Shown here: positions 1-6,913 of the stretch, piece after piece
Numbering within the stretch: the stretch's first letter is position 1
How the letters are laid out: each line of letters opens with the position of its first letter
NCBI GenBank assembly: GCA_964636655.1
Contig: CAZWTK010000050.1
Location: 1-11,468, forward strand
Direction: 5' to 3'
Length of the DNA: 11,468 nucleotides
DNA from: Fen-549 sp964636655
GTDB taxonomy: Bacteria > Actinomycetota > Thermoleophilia > Gaiellales > Gaiellaceae
Translations under genes and position numbers: made by a program
The notes under the pieces: generated by a model
Database searches by the model: none
The model's input: only the letters and a program-made list of their open reading frames with translations
Told to the model about the DNA's origin: nothing

Positions 1-303
1 GCGCAGCGCCTCGATCGCGTCGGGAACGAGGCGGTAGTACATCCAGGTTCCGCGCCGTTCGTGATCGATCAGTCCGGCTTCGCGCAGGACGCGTAGGTGA
101 TGAGAAACGGTCGGCTGAGCCAGCTCGAGCACGTCGACGAGCTCACAGACGCAGGCCTCACCGCACGAGGCAAGGCGGTTGACGATCGCCACGCGCGCCG
201 GCTCCGAGAGCGCCTTGAAGCACTGCGCGTGCTCGGCGAAGGCGTGCGCGTCACTGGGCGCCGCACCCGGCCGGCAACAGACCTTTGCGAGCTGCTCATT
301 CAT
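1..303 (-). CDS. ArsR-family metalloregulatory repressor (N-terminal 101 aa; 3' end off window)
   Basis: The minus strand from the ATG at 303-301 stays open for 101 codons to the window edge, so the C-terminus is missing. The product reads as a winged-helix ArsR/SmtB repressor. Residues 29-45 form the helix FKALSEPARVAIVNRLA. Residues 51-55 read CVCEL, which matches the metal-binding CVC-type motif of arsenic/antimony-sensing ArsR proteins. Residues 64-80 (PTVSHHLRVLREAGLID) are the recognition helix, and a wing follows (GTWMYYRL). Further cysteines are C9, C10, C28 and C47. In this family, metalloid binding releases the repressor from its operator, usually derepressing efflux or detoxification genes; any such genes would lie off the left edge. 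An imperfect inverted repeat (GATAG at 305-309, CTATC at 325-329) sits just upstream. The family call is firm; the arsenic ligand is inferred. Confidence 0.9.
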   Translation of the reverse strand, partial: MNEQLAKVCCRPGAAPSDAHAFAEHAQCFKALSEPARVAIVNRLASCGEACVCELVDVLELAQPTVSHHLRVLREAGLIDHERRGTWMYYRLVPDAIEALR

Positions 304-304
304 C

Positions 305-329
305 GATAGACCTGAATGTAACAGCTATC
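305..329. promoter_or_regulatory. Possible ArsR operator (short inverted repeat)
   Basis: GATAG at 305-309 and CTATC at 325-329 form a 5-bp inverted repeat directly before the ArsR start codon. The region is AT-richer than its surroundings and, read on the minus strand, contains a TACATT -10-like hexamer. ArsR-family repressors usually bind imperfect dyads overlapping their own promoters, so autoregulation is plausible. The arms are short, so this is weak evidence. Confidence 0.3.
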
Positions 330-360
330 TGCCCTCTCGAACAGACGCATCTTTGCTCGC

Positions 361-564
361 TCAAGCGGCACGCGAAATCGGGTGGTGCAGATGGCGCCTG
401 ATCAGCGCGTGCGAGAACTCTTGCTGACAGCGCGCGATCTCGAGCCTGTTGCGTTCGAGTGACTCGCGTGTCTCGCCCGTTTCACGAAATCGCTGACGCT
501 CGCAAGCGAGCGCAGCAAGCCGCCGTTGAAGCTCTTCTGGACTTGCTGGCGACACGAACCCCAT
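361..564 (-). CDS. Small charged hypothetical protein, probable coiled coil (67 aa)
   Basis: The family is not recognised. The 67-aa product is rich in Arg, Glu and Leu. Residues 8-55 look like one or two amphipathic helices (starting SPEELQRRLAALACERQRF), with leucines spaced as in a coiled coil, and the tail is His/Arg-rich (RRHLHHP). There is no signal peptide or membrane segment. The ATG at 564-562 is chosen because a purine-rich GAGAGGGG lies about 6 nt upstream. That makes this one of the few genes here with a recognisable Shine-Dalgarno. It runs in the same direction as the ArsR gene, 57 nt upstream of it, so the two could share a transcript. A strong hairpin (578-603) lies in its leader. 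Codon positions and charge pattern look like real coding sequence rather than a shadow frame, but homology was not checked. Confidence 0.6.
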   Translation of the reverse strand: MGFVSPASPEELQRRLAALACERQRFRETGETRESLERNRLEIARCQQEFSHALIRRHLHHPISRAA

Positions 565-577
565 CTGATCCCCTCTC

Positions 578-603
578 GCGAAAGCGGCGACGGCCGCTTC
601 CGC
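578..603 (-). promoter_or_regulatory. Strong hairpin in the leader of the small coiled-coil gene
   Basis: Positions 578-588 and 593-603 are complementary with one mismatch (10 pairs) around a 4-nt loop, GACG. The core arms are AAGCGGC and GCCGCTT. The hairpin ends 13 nt before the ATG at 564, immediately ahead of the ribosome binding site. There is no U-tract on either strand, so it is not a classic intrinsic terminator. It could block read-through from ychF or act on translation of the small gene. Confidence 0.4.
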
Positions 604-740
604 TCTCTACTCCACTGACTCTATCTTCGGCAAACGCGGATCCGAGGAAGATCAGGAAACTCCACACACTTAAGGGTGCCCGGATCACCACAAACCGGGG
701 ATCCGAAGTAGGCGAAACGGTGGGGCCCGAAAAACCCCGG

Positions 741-1682
741 CTACACGTTGAAACGGACGTTGAGCACGTCGCCGTCGGCGACCACGTAGGTCTTCCCTTC
801 CAGGCGCTGCAGGTCCTTGCGGGCGGCCTCGGTGTGGGAGCCCGTGGCGACGAGGTCGTCCCAGCGGATCACCTCGCAGCGGATGAAGCCGCGCGCGATG
901 TCGGAGTGAATGGTTCCGGCCGCCTCCAGCGCCGTCTGTCCGCGCCTGAGCGTCCAGGCGCGCGTCTCCTTCTCGCCGGCGGTGAAGAAGACGATCAGGT
1001 CGAGCGCTTCGAACAGGCGCCGCACGATCTCACCGAGCGCCGAGGGCTTGCCTTCGCGGAACTCCTCCGCCTCCTCGTCGGCTAGCTCGGCCAGCTCCAG
1101 CTCGAGCGCGCCGTCGATTCCGTTCGGCCCGTTCTCGAGTGGGATCAAGGTCTTCGTCGTCAGCGGATCGAGCTCGGGCGGCAGCGGCTCGGGCCAGTCG
1201 CGCAAATTCTTGCCCTCGTCCAGGTGGGCGAGCAGCCGCTCCAGCGTCGCCACTTCTTTCTTGAGCATGGGGTCGCCCGACTTGGCCTGCTTCTGCATCC
1301 GCTCGAGCCGGCGCTCGACATGGTCGCGGTCGGCGACCAAGAGCTCGAGCTCGAGCGTCTCCAGATCGCGCGCCGGGTCGGCCTCGGGCGAGAAGCCGTC
1401 GAGCACGGCCAGGATCGCGTCGACCTGGCGCAGGTTGCCGAGTAGCGCCGGACCGGTGCCGGGCACGTCCACGACCCGGATCGCCGCCTTCGTGACCTTC
1501 TTGGCCTTGACCGTCTCGGCCAGTTGCTGCAGCCGCTCGTCGGCGATCTCCGCCACGCCGACGTGCTCCTTGCCGGCGGGGCCGGCGTAGGCACCGACCT
1601 GGGCGCCCGCCTTGGTCAGGGCGTTGAAGATGGTGGTCTTGCCCGCTCCGGGCAAGCCGACGATGCCGACCTCTAGAGCCAT
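741..1682 (-). CDS. ychF: Short, divergent YchF/OLA1-type GTPase (Obg superfamily, TGS domain)
   Basis: The 313-aa protein is a shortened relative of the ribosome-associated ATPase/GTPase YchF (about 363 aa in E. coli). The P-loop GLPGAGKT is at residues 9-16 and the G3-type DVPG at 72-75. A family-typical central helical stretch includes ADPARDLETLELELLVADRDHVERR. The C-terminal TGS region is nearly canonical (VFFTAGEKETRAWT, then GFIRCEVI, then the end YVVADGDVLNVRFNV). Two segments differ from usual YchF. The glycine-rich loop after G3 is cut to GTGPALLGNLRQVDAI. The G4 base-recognition strand (normally ending NVxE) is replaced by TLIPLENGPNG at 178-188, with tens of residues missing after it. 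The ATG at 1682 is preceded by TAAGCT 6 nt upstream and lies 16 nt after the HAD gene. Family membership is clear; nucleotide specificity is doubtful. Confidence 0.88.
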   Translation of the reverse strand: MALEVGIVGLPGAGKTTIFNALTKAGAQVGAYAGPAGKEHVGVAEIADERLQQLAETVKAKKVTKAAIRVVDVPGTGPALLGNLRQVDAILAVLDGFSPEADPARDLETLELELLVADRDHVERRLERMQKQAKSGDPMLKKEVATLERLLAHLDEGKNLRDWPEPLPPELDPLTTKTLIPLENGPNGIDGALELELAELADEEAEEFREGKPSALGEIVRRLFEALDLIVFFTAGEKETRAWTLRRGQTALEAAGTIHSDIARGFIRCEVIRWDDLVATGSHTEAARKDLQRLEGKTYVVADGDVLNVRFNV

Positions 1683-1698
1683 GCCGGTAGCTTAGGGC

Positions 1699-2367
1699 CT
1701 ATCCCGCCGGCGCCTGCGGAACCAGCTCGAGCACCTGGGCGAGCCGAGCGATCTCGAGCCCCTGCCAGTCCTCGGGCGGCTGCGTGTCGCCCGGCCTGAG
1801 CAACACCGCGTTCATCCCGAAATCGCGCGCCCCGGCGAGCTCGTCGTCGCCACCGTCGCCGACGTAGAGGCAGAGCTGCGGGGCGACGTCGAGCCTGTTT
1901 GCCGCCAGCTCGAAGATGGCACGATCGGGCTTTTTCAAACCGACGCTGCAGGAGTAGATCTCGACGTCGAACAGACCGGCGAGCGGCGACTCGGCGACGA
2001 GCCCGGGGATCTCGGAGCTGCAATTAGTGAGGAGAGCCGTCTGGTAACCACGAGCGCGGAGCTCGCGAAGGGTGGGAACGGCATCGGCGCGAGGCTGAAA
2101 ACGCATGTGGTGCATCTCTACTCGCAGTCTGTATACCTCGTCGATCGCGTCCGGCCGTGTTACCCCGAGCGAGTCGCAGACGTACTCGACGTTTTCTCGC
2201 AGATCGGAGACGAGGCGCTGCGGGTATGCACGGCGCCAGGCCGGCTCGAACTGCTCGCGCGGCAGCTCGAGGATGTCCGCCATCGCCTCGTACGCACTCT
2301 CCCAGCGCTCGCTCTCGAACGGGACGAGAGTGCCCCAGAGATCGAAGATCACCGCTCGAGCGGTCAC
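1699..2367 (-). CDS. HAD-superfamily hydrolase, haloacid-dehalogenase-like
   Basis: The four HAD motifs are visible. Motif I is AVIFDLWGTLVPF near the N-terminus, with nucleophile Asp and Trp where phosphatases usually have the second Asp. Motif II is LLTNCS, motif III the Lys in GLKKPD, and motif IV GDGGDDE. The roughly 75 residues between motifs I and II form a helical cap. HAD enzymes act by an aspartyl-enzyme intermediate. Loss of the DxD acid-base residue is typical of dehalogenase-like or poorly characterised members, so the substrate cannot be named. The reading frame is open back to a GTG at 2433. The GTG at 2367 is preferred because it puts motif I at the expected distance from the start and has TATCGT 7 nt upstream; 2376 (GTG) is also possible. 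The ychF gene follows after 16 nt, so the two are probably co-transcribed. Confidence 0.85.
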   Translation of the reverse strand: MTARAVIFDLWGTLVPFESERWESAYEAMADILELPREQFEPAWRRAYPQRLVSDLRENVEYVCDSLGVTRPDAIDEVYRLRVEMHHMRFQPRADAVPTLRELRARGYQTALLTNCSSEIPGLVAESPLAGLFDVEIYSCSVGLKKPDRAIFELAANRLDVAPQLCLYVGDGGDDELAGARDFGMNAVLLRPGDTQPPEDWQGLEIARLAQVLELVPQAPAG

Positions 2368-2374
2368 GTCGTTC

Positions 2375-2519
2375 ACGATAGTCGCCCGAGTTAAGGGCAC
2401 CACCTTTCGCCGGCCCCCGCCTGATCCACCCACCCGCGGGGTCGTAAAACGGTAGCGAGAAAACGCACAACAAACGTGTCGGTTCAGTGTCGAACGAGAA
2501 TCGCGCGCCGAAAACCCAG
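2375..2519 (-). promoter_or_regulatory. Intergenic leader with probable promoter for HAD-ychF
   Basis: This stretch separates the DUF3107-like gene from the HAD gene, the widest gap in the minus-strand cluster. Read on the minus strand, it ends with TATCGT at 2380-2375, 7 nt before the preferred GTG, which would give a leaderless transcript. A second AT-rich patch around 2445-2475 could hold another promoter. No convincing terminator for the upstream genes and no riboswitch-like fold was seen. Confidence 0.3.
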
Positions 2520-2750
2520 CTACGCCGTGATAAAGCCGATCTGACCCTCGGGCGGGAAGCGCTTGACGTAAACCACGTGCGCCAGTACCACGGTGAAGGG
2601 GCCCTCGCTGCTTTCGAGGGTCAACGTCGGCGTCGCCTGCTTGCCCAGGCTCTCTTCGAGCTCGTTCGCCGACTTGCTCGTGACCAGGCTGCTCATCATC
2701 TGGCCGCCGACGAAGCCGATCTCGACGCGGACGCGCTTACTCTCAGGCAT
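2520..2750 (-). CDS. Small DUF3107-like protein (76 aa)
   Basis: The 76-aa product has the shape of the small actinobacterial DUF3107 family. There is an opening strand (RVRVEIGFVG), a helix with a Glu/Leu pattern (SANELEESLG), a strand of alternating Thr/Leu (TPTLTLES), and a closing strand pair (PFTVVLAHVVYVKRF). No catalytic motif is evident. The ATG at 2750-2748 lies inside the end of the epimerase gene, whose TGA is at 2745-2743, so the genes overlap by 8 nt in different frames. That overlap suggests translational coupling on one mRNA. The DUF3107 assignment rests on pattern memory and length alone and could be wrong. That the gene is real is better supported, by the overlap and the codon pattern. 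Confidence 0.6.
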   Translation of the reverse strand: MPESKRVRVEIGFVGGQMMSSLVTSKSANELEESLGKQATPTLTLESSEGPFTVVLAHVVYVKRFPPEGQIGFITA

Positions 2751-3147
2751 ATGCCACCAGCTCGTAGAGAACTCCGTAGGAGTTCTCCGGATGGATGAAG
2801 GCGACCTCGAGCCCGTGTAGTCCGCGCCTCGGCTCGGCGTCGATCAGCGTCACGCCTTTCGCGGCCAGCTCGGCAAGAGAGGCGCGAATATCGTCGACTT
2901 CGAAGGCGATGTGATGAACGCCGGGGCCGCGCTTGGCCAGGAACTTCCCCACCGGCGTATCCGGCCCGGTCGCGCCGAGCAGCTCGATCGAGTTTCCGCC
3001 CAGTGTGACCATGGCCGCGTCGACACCCTGCTCGGGCACGATTTCGCGGTGGTCGAGGACAGCGCCGTAGAGATCCTGATAGGTCGCCAGCGCCTCGTCC
3101 ACGTCGGCGACGGCGACGGCGATGTGATGGGTGCTCTTGGCCTGCAC
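2743..3147 (-). CDS. mce: Methylmalonyl-CoA epimerase (VOC superfamily)
   Basis: The enzyme interconverts (2R)- and (2S)-methylmalonyl-CoA, linking propionyl-CoA carboxylation to the B12-dependent mutase. The 134-aa length is typical of the family. Two VOC repeats are visible: THHIAVAVADVDEAL from residue 6 and VHHIAFEVDDIRASL from residue 77. Candidate metal ligands are H8, E55 (in NSIELLG), H79 and E129 (in LYELVAY). EQGVDAAMV at 39-47 and HPENSYGVLYEL near the end match the family well. The start is GTG at 3147, with TAGCAT 7 nt upstream and no Shine-Dalgarno. It lies 29 nt after the DUF1385 gene and overlaps the next small gene. A mutase is not in the window. Other VOC lyases are possible but fit less well. 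Confidence 0.92.
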   Translation of the reverse strand: MQAKSTHHIAVAVADVDEALATYQDLYGAVLDHREIVPEQGVDAAMVTLGGNSIELLGATGPDTPVGKFLAKRGPGVHHIAFEVDDIRASLAELAAKGVTLIDAEPRRGLHGLEVAFIHPENSYGVLYELVAYA

Positions 3148-3176
3148 TGGTGGGATGCTACCGTCTCGCGGCGGCT

Positions 3177-3962
3177 TTAGTTCTCGCTGCGTTCCAGCTC
3201 CAGGCAGGCGCCGAGCGCCGCGCGGGCTACCTCGAGTTGCGCCGGGCTGGGCTCGGCGGTTGCGAGGTGTAGTTGCAGCTCCGTCCCCGGGCGGCGTACC
3301 CAGCGCGAGAGCGGCTCGTCGGGATGAGCGAGCGCCCAGCTCAGAAGCTCGCTCGAAACGGCGACCGCGGCGACCTGGCCGGCCACCCGAGCCGGGCCCC
3401 GCGAGCGCCGGGGAAGGCGGGAGGCGAGCAGATTGGCCAGCAGCGAGCCGACAAGCATCGGGGCGATCAGGTTGGAGCCGCAGCGCTCGTGCACGCGAGT
3501 TCGCGGCTCGTCGTGCTCGTAGGTTCCGATCGTGGCGTGCTCGGCGCCGTGGTAGGCGGTCAACTCGGAGCCTCGCAGCGACACGGCCACGGGCAATACT
3601 GTCAGCGCCGTCCCGGCGAGCTCGTTACCGAGCGGACTGAGGCGAGACGAGCCGCGCAGCAGCCGCACGGCCAGCGAGCTGGTCACGAGCGCCGCCCGCA
3701 CCCTTCGGCGCTGGAAGGGAAGATTGGCCTCGGGCAGCGCGCGGCGGATGGCCGGCAAGACCGAGAACGCCTCGACCAGCCGCGCCGGCCCGCGAAGCAG
3801 CGGCGAGCGAACGTGTGCGGCTCGAAAACGCTTCCGGCCGGAGGCTACGCGCAACTCTCCGTCGGGCAGGCGTACCGCGCAGGCCCAGGCGGTCGGCCCC
3901 TGAACGAGCACACCGTTCTCGAGCGCCATGCCGCCGAGCCGAAGCTTCTCTTCACCGGCCAT
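3177..3962 (-). CDS. DUF1385 (YqhQ-like) predicted membrane-associated protein
   Basis: The 261-aa protein carries the hallmarks of DUF1385/YqhQ. The opening is LRLGGMALENGVLVQGPTAW (residues 7-26). The conserved AYHGAEHATIGTYE starts at residue 136 and HERCGSNLIAPML at 158-170. The His, Glu and Cys in the last two motifs could be metal ligands, although no activity has been established for the family as far as I know. Hydrophobic stretches near residues 116-128, 165-181 and 193-212 suggest membrane segments. The ATG at 3962 has TACAAC 6 nt upstream and keeps the family-typical LRLGGMA at the N-terminus; an internal ATG at 3929 would cut it. The gene starts 38 nt after the aminotransferase, in the same direction. 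Confidence 0.85.
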   Translation of the reverse strand: MAGEEKLRLGGMALENGVLVQGPTAWACAVRLPDGELRVASGRKRFRAAHVRSPLLRGPARLVEAFSVLPAIRRALPEANLPFQRRRVRAALVTSSLAVRLLRGSSRLSPLGNELAGTALTVLPVAVSLRGSELTAYHGAEHATIGTYEHDEPRTRVHERCGSNLIAPMLVGSLLANLLASRLPRRSRGPARVAGQVAAVAVSSELLSWALAHPDEPLSRWVRRPGTELQLHLATAEPSPAQLEVARAALGACLELERSEN

Positions 3963-4000
3963 ATAGAGGTTGTAGCTGAGCGCGACCGTCTGGGGAAGGC

Positions 4001-4858
4001 TCAGCCTTCGCTTGCCGTGCGCCTCAGCGCCAGTTGAAGCGCCGCCGCCGCAGGCCCCGGGCGGCCGTCACCGATCGGCGAGCCGTCGAGCAAGACGACC
4101 GGCATCAGCTCCCGCACCGACGAGGAGGTGAAGGCCTCCTCGGCCGTGGCGAGCTCCGACCGCCTGTAGACGCCTTGCTCGACCTCGTAGCCGAGCCCGG
4201 GCGCCGCCTCGAGCACGAACTCGCGCGTGATCCCGGCCAGGATGCCCGTCTCGAGCGAGGGAGTGAACAGTGTCTGTCCGCGCCGCCACCAGACGTTCGT
4301 CTTCGGGCCTTCCAACACGACCTCGTCCTCGGCCAGGAAGATCGCGTCGTCGGCACCGTGCCTCTCTGCTTCCGCGATCGCCGCCATGTTGGCCGCGTAG
4401 CTGGTGGACTTGACGCCGCCCAGAATCCAGGGCGCCTTGGCGCGCAGCTCGTAGGGCACGCCGAGCGGAAGCGTGATCACGTTCATGCCGCGCGTCCGCA
4501 ACGGCTCGTGACCGGGCGGGATGGCACCGAAGAGCGCGAAGCCGACCGAGCCACCGCCCTCGCTCGAGCCCGGCGTCCAGACCAGGCGCAGAGAGGCGTC
4601 CTCGATTGCTTTCAGCTCGATCGCGCCCATGACCAGCTCGCGGAAGGCCTCCTCGTCGGGCTTGGGCAGATCCATCCGCGCCGCCGAGATGCTCAAGCGG
4701 GCGAGATGGTCGTCGAGCCGGAAGGGCTTGCCGGCGTAGACGCGCGTCGTCTCGAAGGCAGCCTGCCCGCGCAACAGCGCCAGGTCGTCGGCGCGCAGCA
4801 CCGGCTCGGTGGGATCGACGAGGCCGCGTCCGAGCACGGCCAGAGCAAGAGTGGACAT
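4001..4858 (-). CDS. Class IV PLP-dependent aminotransferase (BCAT / aminodeoxychorismate lyase-like)
   Basis: The 285-aa protein has the fold-type IV PLP signatures. RGQAAFETTRVYAGKPFRL starts at residue 30. Catalytic Lys150 is in GGVKSTSYAANMAA. Glu183 is in VVLEGPKTNVWW and should contact the PLP ring nitrogen. A late TSSSVRELMPV motif lies near the PLP phosphate. The family includes branched-chain aminotransferases, D-amino-acid aminotransferases and PabC, and the substrate cannot be settled here. The Lys context and size fit the BCAT/PabC group. The ATG at 4858 is divergent from rarA across 53 nt. AAGTAT lies 7 nt upstream and there is no Shine-Dalgarno. It is the first gene of the minus-strand cluster that runs to ychF. 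Confidence 0.88.
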   Translation of the reverse strand: MSTLALAVLGRGLVDPTEPVLRADDLALLRGQAAFETTRVYAGKPFRLDDHLARLSISAARMDLPKPDEEAFRELVMGAIELKAIEDASLRLVWTPGSSEGGGSVGFALFGAIPPGHEPLRTRGMNVITLPLGVPYELRAKAPWILGGVKSTSYAANMAAIAEAERHGADDAIFLAEDEVVLEGPKTNVWWRRGQTLFTPSLETGILAGITREFVLEAAPGLGYEVEQGVYRRSELATAEEAFTSSSVRELMPVVLLDGSPIGDGRPGPAAAALQLALRRTASEG

Positions 4859-4911
4859 GGCCGGAATACTTGCACGACGGCGCCGCCGCGGTCGCCTTCA
4901 TACTTCGAAAC
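4859..4911. promoter_or_regulatory. Divergent promoter region between the aminotransferase and rarA
   Basis: The 53-nt gap must hold both promoters if each gene is transcribed on its own. On the plus strand, CATACT (4899-4904) ends 7 nt before the rarA ATG. On the minus strand, AAGTAT (4871-4866) ends 7 nt before the aminotransferase ATG. Neither gene has a Shine-Dalgarno sequence. Both are therefore candidates for leaderless mRNAs starting at or next to the ATG. No good -35 box was identified. Confidence 0.4.
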
Positions 4912-6183
4912 ATGTCCGACCTGTTCGCTGACGCGGCTGCAAAGCGGCTGGCCAGCCTGGCTCCGCTTGCCTGGCGGCTGCGCCCGCGCACGCTGGAGGA
5001 GTTCGTGGGCCAGCAGCAGGTGCTCGGGCCCGACTCGGCGCTGCGCAAGGCGATCGCCGAGGACCGGGTCGGCTCGATGATCCTGTTCGGGCCGCCCGGG
5101 ACGGGCAAGACCACGCTGGCCCGCATCGTCGCCGAGACGACCGGAGCGGCCTTTGAGGAGCTGTCCGCCGTCTCGGCCTCGGTGGCCGATGTGCGCGGCG
5201 TGATCGCGCGGGCCAAGGACAACCTGGGCGCGCACGGAAAGCGCACGATCCTCTTCCTGGACGAGATCCACCGCTTCAACCGCGGCCAGCAGGACGCGCT
5301 TTTGCCGTCGGTCGAGGCGCGACTGATCACGCTGATCGGCGCCACCACCGAGAACCCCTACTTCCAGGTCAACTCGGCCTTGCTCTCGCGCTGCCAGCTG
5401 TACGCGCTCGAGCCGCTGACCCAACCGGAGCTGGAGGTGATAGTCCGCCGCGGCGCCGCTGAGCTGAAGCTGGAGTTGACGGGCGAGCTGATCAGTCTGA
5501 TCGCGCAGAAGGCCGGCGGCGACGCCCGTAACGCGCTCAACATCCTCGACCTGGCCGCCGAGACGGCGAGCTCCGAGAAGAAGCCGCTCGAGGCCCGCCA
5601 CATCGAGGACGCCTCGAGCAAGCGCCCTCTCGTCTACGACCGCGCCGGCGACGCCCACTTCGACTTCGCCTCGGCCTTCATCAAATCGATGCGCGGCGGT
5701 GACGCCGATGCTTCCGTCTACTACCTGGCGGCGATGATCGAAGCCGGCGAGGATCCCCGCTTCATCGCGCGGCGGATGGTCATCTTCGCCTCCGAGGACG
5801 TTGGCCTGGCCGACCCGCGGGCGCTGCAGGTCGCGGTCGCCGCTGCCGCCGCGGTCGAGTACGTGGGCCTGCCCGAGGTGCAGCTCAACCTGGCCGAGGC
5901 GGCTATCTACCTGGCCCTGGCGTCCAAGTCGAACGCGGTCAAGACGGCCATCTTCAGCGCCCGTGAGGACGTGCGCGAGCACGGCAACGTGCGCCCGCCC
6001 AAGATGCTGCGCGGCTCGGGCTACAAGGGCGCCAAGGCGCTCGGCTCGGGCGAGGGCTACATCTACCCGCACGACGACGCGCGCGGCTTCGAGCTCGACT
6101 ACCTGCCCGAGGAACTGCGCGGAAGGCGTTACTGGCAGCCGAACGGATTGGGCGAGGAGCCGGAGCCCGATCCGAAGAAGTAG
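4912..6183 (+). CDS. rarA: Replication-associated recombination protein A (AAA+ ATPase RarA/MgsA)
   Basis: The 423-aa length is typical for RarA, a clamp-loader-like AAA+ ATPase that acts at stalled replication forks and interacts with SSB. The N-terminus reads MSDLF, then PLAWRLRPRTLEEFVGQQQV. Walker A GPPGTGKT is at residues 60-67 and Walker B LFLDEIHRFN around D117. Sensor 1 is GATTENPYFQVNSALLSRC (after IGA). The C-terminal tetramerisation part is strongly conserved (IARRMVIFASEDVGLADP, then VYLPEVQLNLAEA-like text, then KMLRGSGYKGAK). The frame opens at a TTG at 4870, but the ATG at 4912 gives the normal family N-terminus and has CATACT 7 nt upstream. It is convergent with the nucleotidyltransferase gene, 29 nt away at the 3' end. 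Nothing is missing or broken. Confidence 0.96.
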   Translation: MSDLFADAAAKRLASLAPLAWRLRPRTLEEFVGQQQVLGPDSALRKAIAEDRVGSMILFGPPGTGKTTLARIVAETTGAAFEELSAVSASVADVRGVIARAKDNLGAHGKRTILFLDEIHRFNRGQQDALLPSVEARLITLIGATTENPYFQVNSALLSRCQLYALEPLTQPELEVIVRRGAAELKLELTGELISLIAQKAGGDARNALNILDLAAETASSEKKPLEARHIEDASSKRPLVYDRAGDAHFDFASAFIKSMRGGDADASVYYLAAMIEAGEDPRFIARRMVIFASEDVGLADPRALQVAVAAAAAVEYVGLPEVQLNLAEAAIYLALASKSNAVKTAIFSAREDVREHGNVRPPKMLRGSGYKGAKALGSGEGYIYPHDDARGFELDYLPEELRGRRYWQPNGLGEEPEPDPKK

Positions 6184-6212
6184 CTAGCGTCAGCGAGAAG
6201 ACGCGATGAAGC

Positions 6213-6911
6213 TCAGATTCTCTCCTCGCGCTCTTTCGCAAGCGCTTCGCTTCCGGCTCTCGAAACGGCTCGTCGAATCGGTTTCACTTTGAGCAGGTCG
6301 CCACCACCGGCGAGCAAGCTCACGGACTCGGGCAGGCGAACAAGGGGTCGCTCACGAATCGTGTCCAGGAAACCGGTGTGGTCGTTTTGCCACTCGGCCT
6401 CGCTCACGATCGAGACGTTGACCTCGCGCCCGATCCGCTTAGAAGCTACTAGAGAGGCGGCGTATACGCGATCGGCGTCGAGCTTCTGCTCCTCTCCGAC
6501 GACGAGCAGGTCGATGTCGCCGGGAGCCGGCCCTTCTTCGCCTTGATAACGCGCCGCCCAGGAGCCGAAGATGAACGCCTCGTGTAGCCCACGGATTCCG
6601 GCGAGTACCTCGGAGAGAATCTGCGGCGGCCCATAGACCTTCTCGAACAACCCACGCAGCTCGTCAAGCGCCGAGTAGTCGGGATCTACACTGACGACCC
6701 TCGTCTTCCCCGCTCTCTTGGAGTGGACGATCCCGGCCCGCTCCAGCAGATCGACGTCTCGTTGCACGGTGGAGGGCGCCAGCTCCAGCTTGACCGCGAT
6801 CTGGCTCACGCTCTCCAGCGACTCCTCTTCACGGAGAAGTAGATGCGCGAGCAGCAAAACGAGGCTTCGCGAGCGGAATAGAGGTAACAGAGGAGGAGCC
6901 TTCGTTTGCAT
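6213..6911 (-). CDS. HTH-nucleotidyltransferase fusion (MNT-like putative antitoxin/regulator)
   Basis: This 232-aa protein joins an N-terminal winged helix to a minimal nucleotidyltransferase (Pol-beta fold). Residues 15-78 look like a DNA-binding domain, including SVSQIAVKLELAPSTVQRDV and the wing ERAGIVHSKRAGKTRVV. Residues 112-140 hold the signature FIFGSWAARY, then PGDIDLLVVGE: Gly-Ser at 116-117 and Asp132/Asp134. Strand EVNVSIVS near 163-170 has Asn165 where catalytic MNT enzymes usually carry the third carboxylate. In HEPN/MNT systems the MNT partner can inactivate the HEPN RNase by nucleotidylation. Here the DNA-binding domain suggests it also represses its own operon. It follows the HEPN gene by 44 nt on the same strand. 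The ATG at 6911 has TATTTT 7 nt upstream and an inverted repeat around it. Confidence 0.85.
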   Translation of the reverse strand: MQTKAPPLLPLFRSRSLVLLLAHLLLREEESLESVSQIAVKLELAPSTVQRDVDLLERAGIVHSKRAGKTRVVSVDPDYSALDELRGLFEKVYGPPQILSEVLAGIRGLHEAFIFGSWAARYQGEEGPAPGDIDLLVVGEEQKLDADRVYAASLVASKRIGREVNVSIVSEAEWQNDHTGFLDTIRERPLVRLPESVSLLAGGGDLLKVKPIRRAVSRAGSEALAKEREERI

Positions 6912-6913
6912 TT

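Noticed and set aside
719..743. Possible terminator after ychF (G/C-rich arms around a run of T)
   Set aside because: The arms are only about 4 bp and the T-run is in the loop rather than after the stem, so it is not a convincing intrinsic terminator.
4693..6072. Long open frame (459 codons) on the minus strand opposite rarA and the aminotransferase region
   Set aside because: It is a GC-rich shadow with low-complexity Arg/Gly/Gln text and no domain motifs. It lies antisense to the clearly conserved rarA gene.
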